Shown here piece by piece: positions 1 through 8,824 of a stretch of 24,410 nt of DNA; the first letter of the stretch is position 1; every line of letters begins with the position of its first letter. The notes beneath the pieces are model-generated. The model was not told the origin of the DNA. It did no database searches and worked only from the letters and a program-made list of their open reading frames with translations. A program made the translations under genes and the position numbers. The DNA lies in the NCBI GenBank assembly GCA_009602725.1, contig WELB01000002.1, forward strand, positions 456,650 through 481,059. The letters are read 5' to 3'. Source of the DNA: Spirogloea muscicola. Lineage: Eukaryota; Streptophyta; Zygnematophyceae; Spirogloeales; Spirogloeaceae.

Positions 1-300
1 GTCGATCCTTTGAGCCGTGGGCAACAGGGCTGCCGAGGTGTGCACAGCAGGCTGTCCCGCCGGACGCGTCTCAACCTCCGAGTGCAATGTTTGGCCTTCC
101 TTGCAAATGCGAGCCTTCAGCGGCTCGCACAAGGAGGAGCTTGTCAAGAGATTTTGAGCTCAAGCTCATGCTTTGCACCAAGGCTAGACGAGCTTCATCT
201 GGTTGCAGAAGGGCTTGGGACCTGCTGCCCAGTGTTTGAGCATCACTTAGCGACCTCTACTTGTTGACCTCGTGGTCCCAGAGATGCGTGCAAGCTTGAC
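1..300 (+). mobile_element. Degenerate 3' fragment of an R2-like non-LTR retrotransposon
   Basis: About 226-275 matches the 3' coding end of the intact element at 13262-17029. One frame reads S-L-S-D-L-Y-L-L-T and then loses the expected R-G-Y-stop. The downstream text (cagcttagcac) resembles the 3' UTR of the same family. The upstream part (1-225) has an open frame but no recognisable domain; it may be decayed element sequence. Support is good only for about 226-310. Confidence 0.45.
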
Positions 301-589
301 AGCTTAGCACCAATCCCGGACGGCTCATGGCACTCTTGCGTGCCACTGTCAGCGCCTGGAAGGCCCCAGGCCTCCCAAAAAAAGACTTCGATTCTGTTCC
401 CAAATCATGACGAATTGCTGGATAGGCCTGGGGCCTTCCAGACCCCAGGCCTTCCAGACCCCTTCTGAACCACCATCAGAATATTTACTATCCTCTGTTT
501 CTTTCCCACCAGAGCATATGTGAGTCACCCTCACATGTTCAAGCATGCAGCCAGTCACCATCCTCGTCATCATTACAGTACGAGCCACC
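301..589. other. Non-coding stretch with a perfect 17-bp inverted repeat
   Basis: No gene is recognisable. CTGGAAGGCCCCAGGCC at 356-372 has its exact reverse complement at 425-441, with a 52-nt spacer. A further direct partial copy follows at about 442-457. The short ORFs here show no domain and overlap this repeat. Confidence 0.5.
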
Positions 590-1010
590 GATGCAATATG
601 GCACGACAAGGGCGTGCATAGCGACCTCAAGTGGTGGATTCTGGTATGCTGAGGGAGATGAATGTTGCCAATATTTTCTGGATGCTCTCAACCTCCGGCA
701 TCCTCATTGTCTTGGACGCCCACCTTCTGCTGCTGCCACAAGCTAAGCCTGTGCCCCTTGTCCCGTCGCTCGCAGGGTCAACGCCGCTGAAATTTGCGGC
801 ATGGCCATTGCCGCCCGAGGCGGCCGCCCGGGAGCCCGGGGTCAACGGGGCCCACGCGGCCCGAATCTTAGCACGCCCGCCTTGAAGCATTATTCCTCCG
901 CAAGCTGCCCCGCCGGGGGGGGCTGCCCTTCTTTGTCATGAACACCTGTATGCATCTGGCTGGCCATTAACAGCCGATTTCTCCACATCAGCAGCCGCAT
1001 TCTCACCTTA
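590..1010 (+). other. Remnant of LRR-RLK intron 1, inverted paralog of 12700-12960
   Basis: Several collinear blocks match the reverse complement of intron 1 of the minus-strand LRR-RLK: around 617 (gcatagcgacctcaagtgg), around 720-750 (cttctgctgctg...ctaagcctgtg) and 936-1010 (catgaacacctgtatgcatctggctgg, then cagcagccgcattc). This places the 5' part of the inverted duplication here. The exon 2 expected next (signal-proximal LRRNT domain) is absent, because the sequence passes into retroelement repeats after about 1010-1050. I saw no signal-peptide exon upstream. The blocks are moderately conserved. Confidence 0.5.
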
Positions 1011-1039
1011 AGGTCCTTCATCTCATTTCTCTCCCTTTC

Positions 1040-1440
1040 TTCCTTTCGGGCTGGCTGCTCACAGCTCAGGAGGAGAAATTGAGTACCCAGTGGCTACTTG
1101 AGTCGCTGTGTGCTTCAACGCAAAGGGCCAGAAGAAACGCTCTTCTGGCCCTTTCGACTTCCTTCTTCTATCCTGGGCTGGCCAATCACAGCCGTCGCCC
1201 TCTACTTGAAGAGTCTTTCTTCTCGCTCTTAGGCCCCTCTGAACCTTTGTGACATCTTTTGGGCTGGCTTTTCGCAGCCCTTGCCCCCATTGGGAGTGCC
1301 ACTTCTCACAGCCCCCGCCCCACCTGGGAAGAAGGCTCGCCCATAAAGAAAGAGGGGCTGGCAAAGCCAGCCCAAAAAGAATGGACATGGAAAAGAATGG
1401 AAAGAATGGAGGGCCTGTAACGTTCCCACTTACTGTGAGC
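1040..1440. repeat. Hairpin-module repeats, sense then antisense
   Basis: This non-coding stretch contains several copies of the recurrent GGGCTGGC...AGCCC module: at about 1052-1070, 1176-1195 and 1260-1280 in the forward sense and at 1355-1390 in reverse. The 1355-1373 copy is a perfect hairpin (GGGCTGGC, loop AAA, GCCAGCCC). The text at 1082-1112 (acccagtggctacttgagtcgctgtgtgc) recurs at 17145-17170 and 21108-21135, where it follows element 3' ends. The overlapping ORFs in several frames look like shadows of the repeats. Confidence 0.6.
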
Positions 1441-1459
1441 ATTAACCCCGGTGGTTACG

Positions 1460-1800
1460 CTTACCTGATTGGCACGTGGCCCGACCTGGCCTGGCCAGGT
1501 GGTCCCGCAGGGGGCCTCGGTGGCGCTGGCGCAAGTGTATCGCATGCGCTTGGCCGTCTCGCTGCAGAGGTCCATGGCCCGTGAGCTGCACCTTCGTGCC
1601 GGGAGAGCCCTCGCTGCTGCCTCTGGCTCTGTCCAGGGGACCCACTTCCAGGACCCTAGCCTCTCTGATTTGCGGCTGCTTAGCAGGGGTTACTGAGTAA
1701 TCTGTAGCTGCTTTCTTTCTTTGTGTGCTTTGGTTTCTTAGCGCTTCCTCTGGCTTCCTCTGGCCCCCTTCTCGTTCTTTGTTCATTCTTTTTCGGTGGC
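1460..1800 (+). mobile_element. 5'-truncated R2-like element, 3' coding end and 3' UTR (subfamily B)
   Basis: An open frame ending at 1696 reads ...R-A-G-R-A-L-A-A-A-S-G and finishes P-S-L-S-D-L-R-L-L-S-R-G-Y-stop. It aligns with the last 50 or so residues of the intact 1255-aa protein at 13262-17029 (K-A-G-R-A-L-A-A-G-T ... S-D-L-Y-V-L-T-R-G-Y-stop). The post-stop sequence (gtagctgctttctttctttgtgtgctt ... ctggcccccttctcgttctttg) is closely repeated after the fragment at 20300-20400, so both belong to one subfamily. The reverse transcriptase and endonuclease domains are missing, as in 5'-truncated non-LTR insertions. Confidence 0.7.
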
Positions 1801-1895
1801 GCGGTGTCCACCCTGGCGCCCCGCCCCGACCGACCTGGCTTGGCCAGGTGGTCCAGCACGGGGGCCTCGGTGGCGCGGTGTCCACCCTGGCGCCC
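1794..1895. repeat. 28-bp direct repeat flanking a palindromic segment
   Basis: The 28-nt string starting cggtggcgcggtgtccaccc occurs exactly at 1794-1821 and again at 1868-1895 (offset 74). Between them lies gacctggcttggccaggtggtcc, a near-palindrome that also occurs at about 1488-1510. No coding signal was recognised. Confidence 0.7.
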
Positions 1896-2061
1896 GGAGC
1901 ATGTGTCCCTCTTACAGTCTACTTGGATACCCGACAACTTGTGAGTAGCCACATATGGTTTGTGGGGAGCTCAGTTCTATTTGTAGAATTCCCAAGAAGC
2001 CAACTTCTAACCGACCCTGTTCGAACCGCTAATGTCACATCTCCTTGCTGCTGCCATGCAG

Positions 2062-3946
2062 TATATCTTGAGGTCTGCCCGCCGAGCTTGGCAAGAGTGG
2101 CAATCTTACTAATTTTCCCTTTCTCATAACATGTACTTCATCACACTCCTCTCCTCTCAAAGCTGTTGCTATGGTGTACCTGGCTGATGGCACCGTGTCT
2201 CTGTTGTCATTGAGAGTGCTCCCATGAAAAGCGAAGTCAGCTTCATAGACGTTACCTGGAAGAACACGTCTTGACACATCACCTGAACAGGCTGACAGGG
2301 CCCCTGCCACCGGCAGTTGGTAGCTGCCGAAGTCTGGTCAGACTTGAATTTGACGACAAGTGCGAAGTCCCGCTGCCTTGGCTCTTCTGATCTTGCATAT
2401 ATGCTGCACGTCATGATAACGCCTACACAGTTGTGAAGCTTATGTGATCTCAAGAAGCTGAACCCTGCGACTGTGCTTGATCCACAGCATCTCTGGTAAG
2501 ATTCCCCCTGGATATGGCAACCATACCAGCATGTTATCCTTCCTGGCTGCCAATAACAGGTACTTTTCAGCTCACTTAAAACCAACACAGTGCAAACAGC
2601 ATACGGTTGAGATCCTTGAATCAGTTCCTTCTAAGAGATGGCTAGGCATGACATCAGGTACCATGGATTCACAGAATCCCCAGGCATTCACCTCAAGCGG
2701 CTATGTCCTTGCATGGTCCCTTGTGCAGCTTAATAGGCAGCCTCCCACCAGAGCTCAGCCACTGCAAGGCACTTGGCGTGCTTGACCTTCAGAGCAACAG
2801 GTACTGCTTCATCAGCCTGAGACACCGATATTTTAGAAATTGTTCTTCTCGATGATCTTACGACCAGCTATCAGAATTCTTGGCATGCTACCACCTGCTG
2901 CGTATGCAGATAAGTAATAGCTATGTGAGATCAAGTGTTGCTCATGTGAAAGACATAGAGTTATACCATTTCTAAGCCTACAGTAGTGAAAAGTTTGTCA
3001 CAAACTCTAAGGCTCTGCTAGTGATGTCTTGTATGACCAATTTATTGTGCTTGTGCCAAGGAGACTTGTGAGGAAGCTGCTTAAAGGTCCTCTTACTCTT
3101 TCACAGTCTCACTGGGCCGATCCCTCCATCTTATGGCAACTTGGCCAACTTGACACATCTCCTCTTGCAACTAAACAAGTGGGCATATTCACCCCCCTAT
3201 TGACGGCATTGATGACATTGAATCTTGGACATGAATGACTTCATGCTACCTGCAACGTTTGGCAGGCATACACATATCCTTTGATGAGCAGCCACAACAT
3301 TGTTTGACACAGTCCTTGCTCCTCTTCCATTCACAGACTATCAGGCCGAATACCTAAGGAGTTAAGCAAGTGCAGAAAACTCCAGTTCCTGGGCCTGAGC
3401 TCCAACTTGTAAGGGCTTCCCTGTGGCCCATCTTCATTGCTTGGCTGATCAGCAAGAGTCCACCTTCTCAACTCAAGGCATGTTCATGTAGTTCTAGCTC
3501 GTGTCTGGTCAAAGCCAAGACTCCAGACCTCTTGCCTGTCTGCATCGTGGCCAAGATATGACCAGCTTATGCCCATGAGGTAGCACTTTGCATCTTGCAT
3601 CTACCAGCTCAGTCGGAGGAGTTCCGCAAGAGCTTGGACAGCTGCCCAGACTCTTCAACTTCAAGGCAAGCAATAACAGGTGATTGCATAAGTCTCAGGG
3701 CCGATTAACTTACAGCCTGTGACTATAGATGTCTATCTTCGTACAGTATTGCGCATTTCCAGCACTGTCAGGCGAACCAGACAATCTTTATTGTGCTCGT
3801 TCGTTATGTGCTGTAAGTGAAGTCGAATCTGCATGTGTCAGTCACGTCCCTGGAAATTGCTCACCTGGTGTCAGACTGGAGGGCGGAGTGCCACCAGAGC
3901 TTGCTGACTGCAGGGGCATGGTCAATCTGGACCTGAGCTACAACAG
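2062..3946 (+). other. Array of eight single-LRR exons, mostly 72 nt, phase 2
   Basis: The exons are 2062-2132 (degenerate, internal TGA, one base short), 2291-2359 (69 nt), 2488-2559, 2729-2800, 3107-3178, 3337-3408, 3608-3679 and 3875-3946. The last six are exactly 72 nt. Each encodes one plant-type LRR (for example I-S-G-K-I-P-P-G-Y-G-N or L-T-G-P-I-P-P-S-Y-G-N). Most begin after a cag acceptor with one base completing a split codon and end with two bases before GT (typically aacag/gt), so every intron is phase 2. Because the exons are symmetric, adding or removing one would not disturb the frame. The introns between them are about 100-310 nt. Confidence 0.85.
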
Positions 3947-4076
3947 GTGCTGAGCCTTGACTGCGTACACAGTGCACCCATTTGATTGCCTGACTTCTCA
4001 CGTCACGAGATGCATATTGTGTCAAAAAATTGCAGCTGGCATTTTCACTCAGTGGCTGACTTACAAGCTCTGGCAG

Positions 4077-5015
4077 GTTAAGTGGCCACCTGCCGCCCCA
4101 GTTGGGACAATTGGTGCTGCTCACCCAACTCTGGCTCGCTGGCAACAAGCTCTCTGGACCAATTCCATCAACATTCTCCAGTCTCACGAACTTGCAAGCG
4201 CTGATGATGGACAACAACCGAATCTCCGGCCCATTCCCAGAGTGCCTTGGCAACCTGAGCAGTGCATTGACTATCTTCCTAGGTCAAAACAATTTGACTG
4301 GAGGAGTACCTGCAAGCATCCAATATTTGCAGAAAGTCCAAAATTTTGACATCTCCAGCAACCACCTAACAGGCAGTCTTCCCCAGGAAATTGGAGACTT
4401 AAGCAAGCTAAGTGCATTTTCGGCTGCAAACAACTCATTCAGCGGGCCTATACCAGTTAGCATTGGCAGTTTGCCGTCGCTGATCTCTCTCGACCTCTCG
4501 GAGAATTCCCAATGGTAGCATCTCAGCCTCATTTGCTAATATAAATTCACTCTCTTCTTTATCTCCAAGAACAACCTGTGTGGGCCTATTCCTGGTGGTT
4601 CTATTGGTCAATGCAACAGCAGCTCCTTTGCTGGCAATGCGGCATTGTGTGGCGGCCCTTATCTGGCCTGCAAGGCAGCCCCCCCACCACCTCGCTCTCT
4701 TCCTCCTTTTACACCACCATCTCCAGAGCACAAGTCGCCAAGCTTATCGGGAGGGGCAATTGCCGGCATTGTCATTGGGACCGTTGCTTTCCTTCTCCTC
4801 CTGTTGCTGGGACTGCTCCTGCTGTGTTGCTTAGCTTGGAAGAAAGACAAGACTATAACAGACAAGGAGCGAAGCATGGAGAATCTCTGCTCCGAGATGT
4901 ATATCACTAAGGACAGACTCCAGGGTCCCTTCACCTTTGAGGAGCTCATGGATACAACTGAGAACTTCAACGACAATCACATCATTGGGTCGGGCGGCTT
5001 TGGAAAAGTCTATGG
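4077..5015 (+). other. Distal LRR, transmembrane and juxtamembrane exon with frame lesions
   Basis: This is the counterpart of the minus-strand exon 9933-10820. It starts after tggcag at 4076 and encodes about five further LRRs, a Cys pair near C-G-G-P-Y-L-A-C-K, a Pro/Ser spacer, the transmembrane helix and the start of the kinase; it ends at the GG/GTACGT donor. Between about 4505 and 4560 the homologous reading lies one frame over, so the main frame meets TAG at 4516 and then TAA. Total length is still a multiple of three, consistent with two compensating indels. Confidence 0.75.
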
Positions 5016-5159
5016 GTACGTACAATATAGAAGGACAAGCTATACCGATTCCGGCCCTGCTTGCAGTTGGTAGTTCTTCCTTCTGCCTTGGTGTGCCTTC
5101 TTCTTTTCATGGCCTATGGCTTGCACGAGTATACAGGCCACTAAGATGAAGATGCTGAG

Positions 5160-6229
5160 CAGTGCGCATATGAAGGATGGCAACATGTATGCAGTGAAGA
5201 GGCTAGCACCAGACAGCACACAAGGAATGAGAGAGGTACAAGCTGAGGTCGAGACGCTGAGTCGCGTCAAACATCGCAGACTGGTTCCACTACGCGGCTG
5301 GTACATCCCCAAGGACGGCGACGTGGACATGCTGCTCATCTATCCTTACTTGCCTGGCGGGAATCTTGACCAATTGTTGCACGGGGGAGAGGGTGTGCCT
5401 TCTTAGCCAGAGGGGTTTGACCACTGGTCTGCACGATGTCAAGTCATTTTGGATGCGGCCGTTGGGCTTAAGTACTTGCATCATGAGTGCAATCCTCGGG
5501 TGGTGCATAGGGACATCAAGCCGAGCAACATCTTACTGGATGAGCAAGGTAAAGGTCATGTGGCGGATTTAAGGCTTGCACGAGGTTTGCATGACACGCA
5601 CGTGTCAACTGGGCTGCAGGTGACTTCTTTGAGCACTCCAATGGCATCTGTGCTGTCATGGGCCTCTTGACATCATGCAAGAAGGATGAGTTGCTCACTG
5701 AATGTAGTTGGGCATGCTGGTTGTGGCTTCTCAGAATAACGGCCTCACCTAAAAGAAGTCAGGTTTTCTGCATATCTTGAATGCACTGCCATGATTACTG
5801 CATGTTCGCAGGCACAGTTGATATCTGGCTCCAGAATGCGTTTTGGGCCAATTGACTGAGGGCACTGATGTCTTCAGTTTTGGAGTGTTAATTCTGGAGA
5901 CCGTCACCGGCAAGCGGCCGGTTGACACATTCTTTCAATCTGAAACTGCAACGGGGGGCAACTTGACTGAGTGGGTGCGATCGTGCCTTTACAATGAGAA
6001 GCCTTTGGAGTGCATCGATATGGCGCTACCATTTGTTCCCCAGAGAGTTGACGAGATGAAGGGAGCCTTAAGAGCAGGGCTACTTTGCTGCTCCCGATCT
6101 CCAAGTCAAAGGCCAAAGATGACTGAAGTTGTCGAATTGCTCCAAAATCTCCGAGCATTTGGTGCTGGATTGACCTTCCCTGAGGTGCTGAGTGGACCTT
6201 TAAGAGAGACTGATGGCCACCCAGTTTAG
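5160..6229 (+). other. Kinase-domain exons of the plus pseudogene
   Basis: The first exon is 5160-5619, using the acceptor gatgctgag/c that restores the phase-2 split Gly codon (V-Y-G-S-A-H). It carries the ATP-binding Lys (Y-A-V-K-R-L) and the H-R-D catalytic loop, but has a TAG at 5404-5406, and the DFG Mg-binding motif reads D-L-R. The second exon is about 5812-6229. It has an A-P-E motif (Y-L-A-P-E-C) and the C-lobe through F-G-A-G-L-T-F-P-E, ending at TAG 6227-6229. At least one base has been lost around 5819-5823 compared with the minus copy (G-T-V-G-Y). The intron is about 190 nt. Confidence 0.8.
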
Positions 6230-6600
6230 TATTGCTTTATTTCGTCAATTTTCCTTCTAAAGCTTTATACCTTGGCAACAACGACGACTCATATGAGACG
6301 CCTGACAGCAGGGATTTGTTGCTGTGGAGTCAGTGTGATTGAACCAGGCGTGCCAGGGGTCCATGTGCATGGCTCCCTGGCTTTGTTTACCCTGCTGACC
6401 GTGTGTAGCACGATAGCAAGAAGAAGAGACTGTGAGGCACAGAGAAGTCGGGAGAGTGGGTGATAGAAAGAAGAGAGGGAGAGGGAGAGACTCTGTTTAT
6501 GGCGAGCATAGGGAGAAAGGAGGTGACAGAAAATGAAGGCAAGTCGGAGAGGGAGCAGGAGAAAAGTGGGAGCAAGACCGAGTTATGAGTCAAGAGGTTA
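6230..6600 (+). other. 3' flank of the plus pseudogene, inverted match to 8480-8824
   Basis: No gene is seen. The text after the stop matches, in collinear blocks, the sequence downstream of the minus LRR-RLK read on its strand: actcatatgagacgcctgac versus cctacatgagactctggagg; gaccgtgtgtagcacgatagcaagaagaagagactgtgaggcacagag versus accgtggtgttggatatgcagcacgacatagcaagaagtagtgtgagacacagag; then a purine-rich run. The duplication therefore extends past the coding region to about 6580-6600. Confidence 0.65.
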
Positions 6601-7270
6601 GCCAGCCCTCTAGGCTTGGCAGTAAGCCCATGGGCGTCCTATTTGCAACATGGCCAGTTCATCGCTTACTATGACCTTGTCCATCCTTTCTGGGGTGGCA
6701 GCAAACAGCTATTGCCCCTGCTCGGAAGAGCTATTCTGAGCTCCTTCTGCTCTCGGAGGAGCTCTCTTAGCGCTTCCCCTGGCCCCCTACTCGTACTTGT
6801 TCATTCTTTTTAGGGCTGGCTTGTCCAACCCCTCTCCTCAATGGGCGAGCCCTTTCTTCTTCTTCTCTTCAGCAGAGGCAGCCCAGTGGCTAGCCCTCCG
6901 ACCCTGTTCCGTTCTTCTTTATCCATTCTTTCTGGGCTGGCCTCTCGGAGCCATCGCCCCCTTCTGGAAGAACTTTCCTTTGACCCACATTGGAACCCTG
7001 CTCGCAAAGACAGGACAAGCTCCTCTGGAAGACGAGAAGCTCATTTTGTGAAAGAGACGTGGCTGTGCAAGGCCAGACCCAAAAGGAAGGATAAGGTCCA
7101 GTGAGGAGCCCCAGGAGGAAAAATCAGCTCTCCAATAGTTGGCGATAGGCTGTGAAAGGCCAGCCCACAACTGCATCGACAAGGTTCAAAGGAGACCGGT
7201 ATGATCACCTTTCCTGGAGAGAGAAGGCGCGCGGTGCGCATGAAATTGAAAGGGAGGCCAATTCTAGCCT
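6600..7270. repeat. Tandem and mixed-orientation hairpin modules
   Basis: The forward module gttcattctttttagggctggcttg ... atgggcgagccctttctt at about 6797-6862 is nearly identical to 21238-21300. Another forward copy is at about 6928-6965. Antisense copies are at about 7066-7090 and 7148-7170. The last part, 7218-7270, is the exact reverse complement of 17279-17331. The overlapping short ORFs are repeat shadows. Confidence 0.65.
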
Positions 7271-7835
7271 TACAAATGTCCTGTTAACTGGGTAATGAGC
7301 TGGCTAAGGGGGACACTAATATCCCCGAGTGAGCACACTGTCCTGTAACGACCTGCCCCTGCACACGCAGTTGAAGGGAGTTGTCCTTGTTGAGTCCGGC
7401 TGTAGGGGCCAACCGTCTAGACAGCGAAGCAATCGCGCGTTAGCGCAGCGGGAGACTTGGCCTGTGGCGCCGCCATCAGGCAGTGTCTCCACCTCCTGGG
7501 CACCAGCCCGCAGCTGGCCCACCAAGGGCCAGCTACGGACGCCTCGCAGCGAGCCGGCAGCGATCTGCCTCGTGTACGGCATTTCTTGACTTCGCTCCGG
7601 ACTGCGATTCTAAGCGTGTGACTCGTCCATCATCCTAATTTGAAGTAAGAGTCAACAAACCCACCCTTCACAGTGCGCTCCATGTCATCTGTTCCTACGT
7701 TATGCTTTAATTAAGGCGCTACTTTATTTCCAGACCGTTGTAGGTTCTGCATGCCACGTAGGCCCTGACACGTTACTCTTCTGTCTCACTCTGACCTATC
7801 GACGTAGTATGGCAATCGATGTCCTGTGGCGTGAC
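7271..7835. other. Stretch without a recognised gene
   Basis: Short overlapping ORFs on both strands (around 7316-7589) show no domain, no paralog in the window and no clear splice structure. The string gcgcgttagcgcagcgggaga near 7436 resembles a tRNA D-arm, but no matching T-arm or acceptor stem follows. Confidence 0.4.
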
Positions 7836-7990
7836 AGCCAGCACGGACAGAAGTGACCAGGTCCGAAGGGGCTGAAGAATTGCTGGAGCACATAACTAAG
7901 TCAGCCTGTGAAAAGCCAGCCCGAGAAGAGTTGACAAGTTCCGAAGGGGCCAAGAAACGCTGGAACACGTAATCAAGCAATTACCATGCA
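7836..7990 (-). repeat. 78-bp tandem duplication of an antisense hairpin module
   Basis: Two units start at agccagc 7836 and 7914 (period 78). Each reads, on the plus strand, agccagc-c/a-cg...gtccgaagggg-c...gctgga-g/a-cac-g/a-taa. On the minus strand they resemble the dispersed text ggccccttcggac...gtcaact...cgggctggct. The period is a multiple of three, which explains the repeated 26-aa pattern in the minus-strand ORF; I do not regard that ORF as a gene. Confidence 0.65.
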
Positions 7991-8219
7991 GGATAATCAC
8001 TCACTACTCACTCATTAGCTTTCTACTCAGCAGCTATAACTCGTGAAAGACTGGCAGCTGGAAAGCAGTCCCTTGACGAAAGCCAGAGGCTGCAGCTACT
8101 TCAAGTGACGTTGATAACTCTCACCACACTGACGACCATACTTTGAAGTTGGCACATAATAGCTGTTTCTGCCACGCTGCAGACGGGCAAAGCTCAATTT
8201 CATTCTACTGACCACAATG

Positions 8220-8480
8220 CTACTGGGACGCTGATGGGACGCTGCCCACCCTGAAAGGCTGGCGACCTTTCAACTTCCTTGGCACAAGAGCTTGTCAGTT
8301 GCCGTCCCGTATTCGGGCTTCAATTAGCGACCTTTATGTGCTGACTCGTGGTTACTGAACGGGTCAGCTTAGCAGCAGGTGATGTACAATTGTCAATGTT
8401 CTTGCCTTTGTGCTTGGCCACTCAGGCCCTCCGTCATTTGTTACACACTCCATTCATTTCTTCCGTCACACCCTCACTCT
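8220..8480 (+). mobile_element. 5'-truncated copy of the intact R2-like element family
   Basis: The coding end (ggcacaagagcttgtcagttgccgtccc ... ctgactcgtggttactga) matches the last codons of the 1255-aa ORF at 13262-17029 and ends S-D-L-Y-V-L-T-R-G-Y-stop at about 8358. The post-stop text acgggtcagcttagcagcaggtgatgtaca and roughly 100 nt more match the minus-strand 3' UTR of that element (13140-13261). This is the closest relative of the full-length copy in the window. It lies in opposite orientation, at the edge of the shared 3' flank of the kinase paralogs. The upstream limit is approximate. Confidence 0.8.
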
Positions 8481-8824
8481 CTCTCCTCCTCCCTCTCGCC
8501 ATTCCCTTCATTCTCGGTCACCTATCTCCCCGATCAAGCTCGCCAATCACACTGACTCTCCTCTGCCTCTTCCTCTCCTCGCACTATCACCCTTTGGTTT
8601 TGCTCGAATGCTCTGTGTCTCACACTACTTCTTGCTATGTCGTGCTGCATATCCAACACCACGGTCAGACGAGCAATTGGAGTGACGGGGAAGTGCACCA
8701 ACATAGACCTGCGTAAAATCTGGCAAGTCTTTGCAGCATCAAACCTCGACCTCCAGAGTCTCATGTAGGGCATTGGTATAGTGCCAGCCAAGAGAGGTCG
8801 GTGCACGAAGTCAATAGATCTTAA
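8480..8824 (-). other. 3' flank of the minus LRR-RLK
   Basis: This non-coding stretch downstream of the stop codon at 8825-8827 is the inverted counterpart of 6230-6600. The pyrimidine-rich plus-strand run (tctctcctcctccctctcgcc) corresponds to the purine-rich run near 6460-6560. The short ORFs here are not supported. Confidence 0.55.

Larger units (their letters stand above)
2062..6229 (+). pseudogene. LRR receptor-like kinase pseudogene (plus-strand paralog)
   Basis: This is a decayed copy of a plasma-membrane LRR receptor-like kinase; intact members sense extracellular ligands and signal through a cytoplasmic Ser/Thr kinase. Visible parts in order: eight short LRR exons (2062-3946), a longer LRR exon from 4077, a Pro-rich stretch, a Leu-rich transmembrane helix at about 4780-4835 followed by basic residues, the juxtamembrane segment, and the kinase (Gly loop [11 protein letters not shown], catalytic V-V-H-R-D-I-K-P-S-N). 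It is the inverted paralog of 8825-13030. Lesions seen: TGA in the first LRR exon; a shifted segment with two in-frame stops at about 4505-4560; TAG at 5404-5406; DFG changed to D-L-R; frame loss near 5819. No signal peptide or LRRNT exon was found upstream, where retroelement fragments lie. A possible exon-3 scrap (V-Y-L-D-T-R-Q-L) sits at about 1910-1943. Confidence 0.85.

Noticed and set aside
4515-4569. A 55-nt intron in the plus pseudogene (GTAGCA ... TGCTAAT ... CCAAG)
   Set aside because: Removing it creates TGA at the junction and shifts the downstream frame; compensating indels explain the region better, and the paralog has no intron here.
7430-7475. tRNA-like D-arm (gcgttagcgcagcgggaga)
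   Set aside because: No anticodon stem, T-arm or acceptor pairing could be found around it.
8348-8716. 122-aa plus-strand ORF
   Set aside because: Its start (M-V-T-E-R-V-S-L-A-A-G-D-V) is the out-of-frame 3' UTR of the R2-like element, found identically at 13272 on the minus strand; the rest is 3' flank of the kinase gene.
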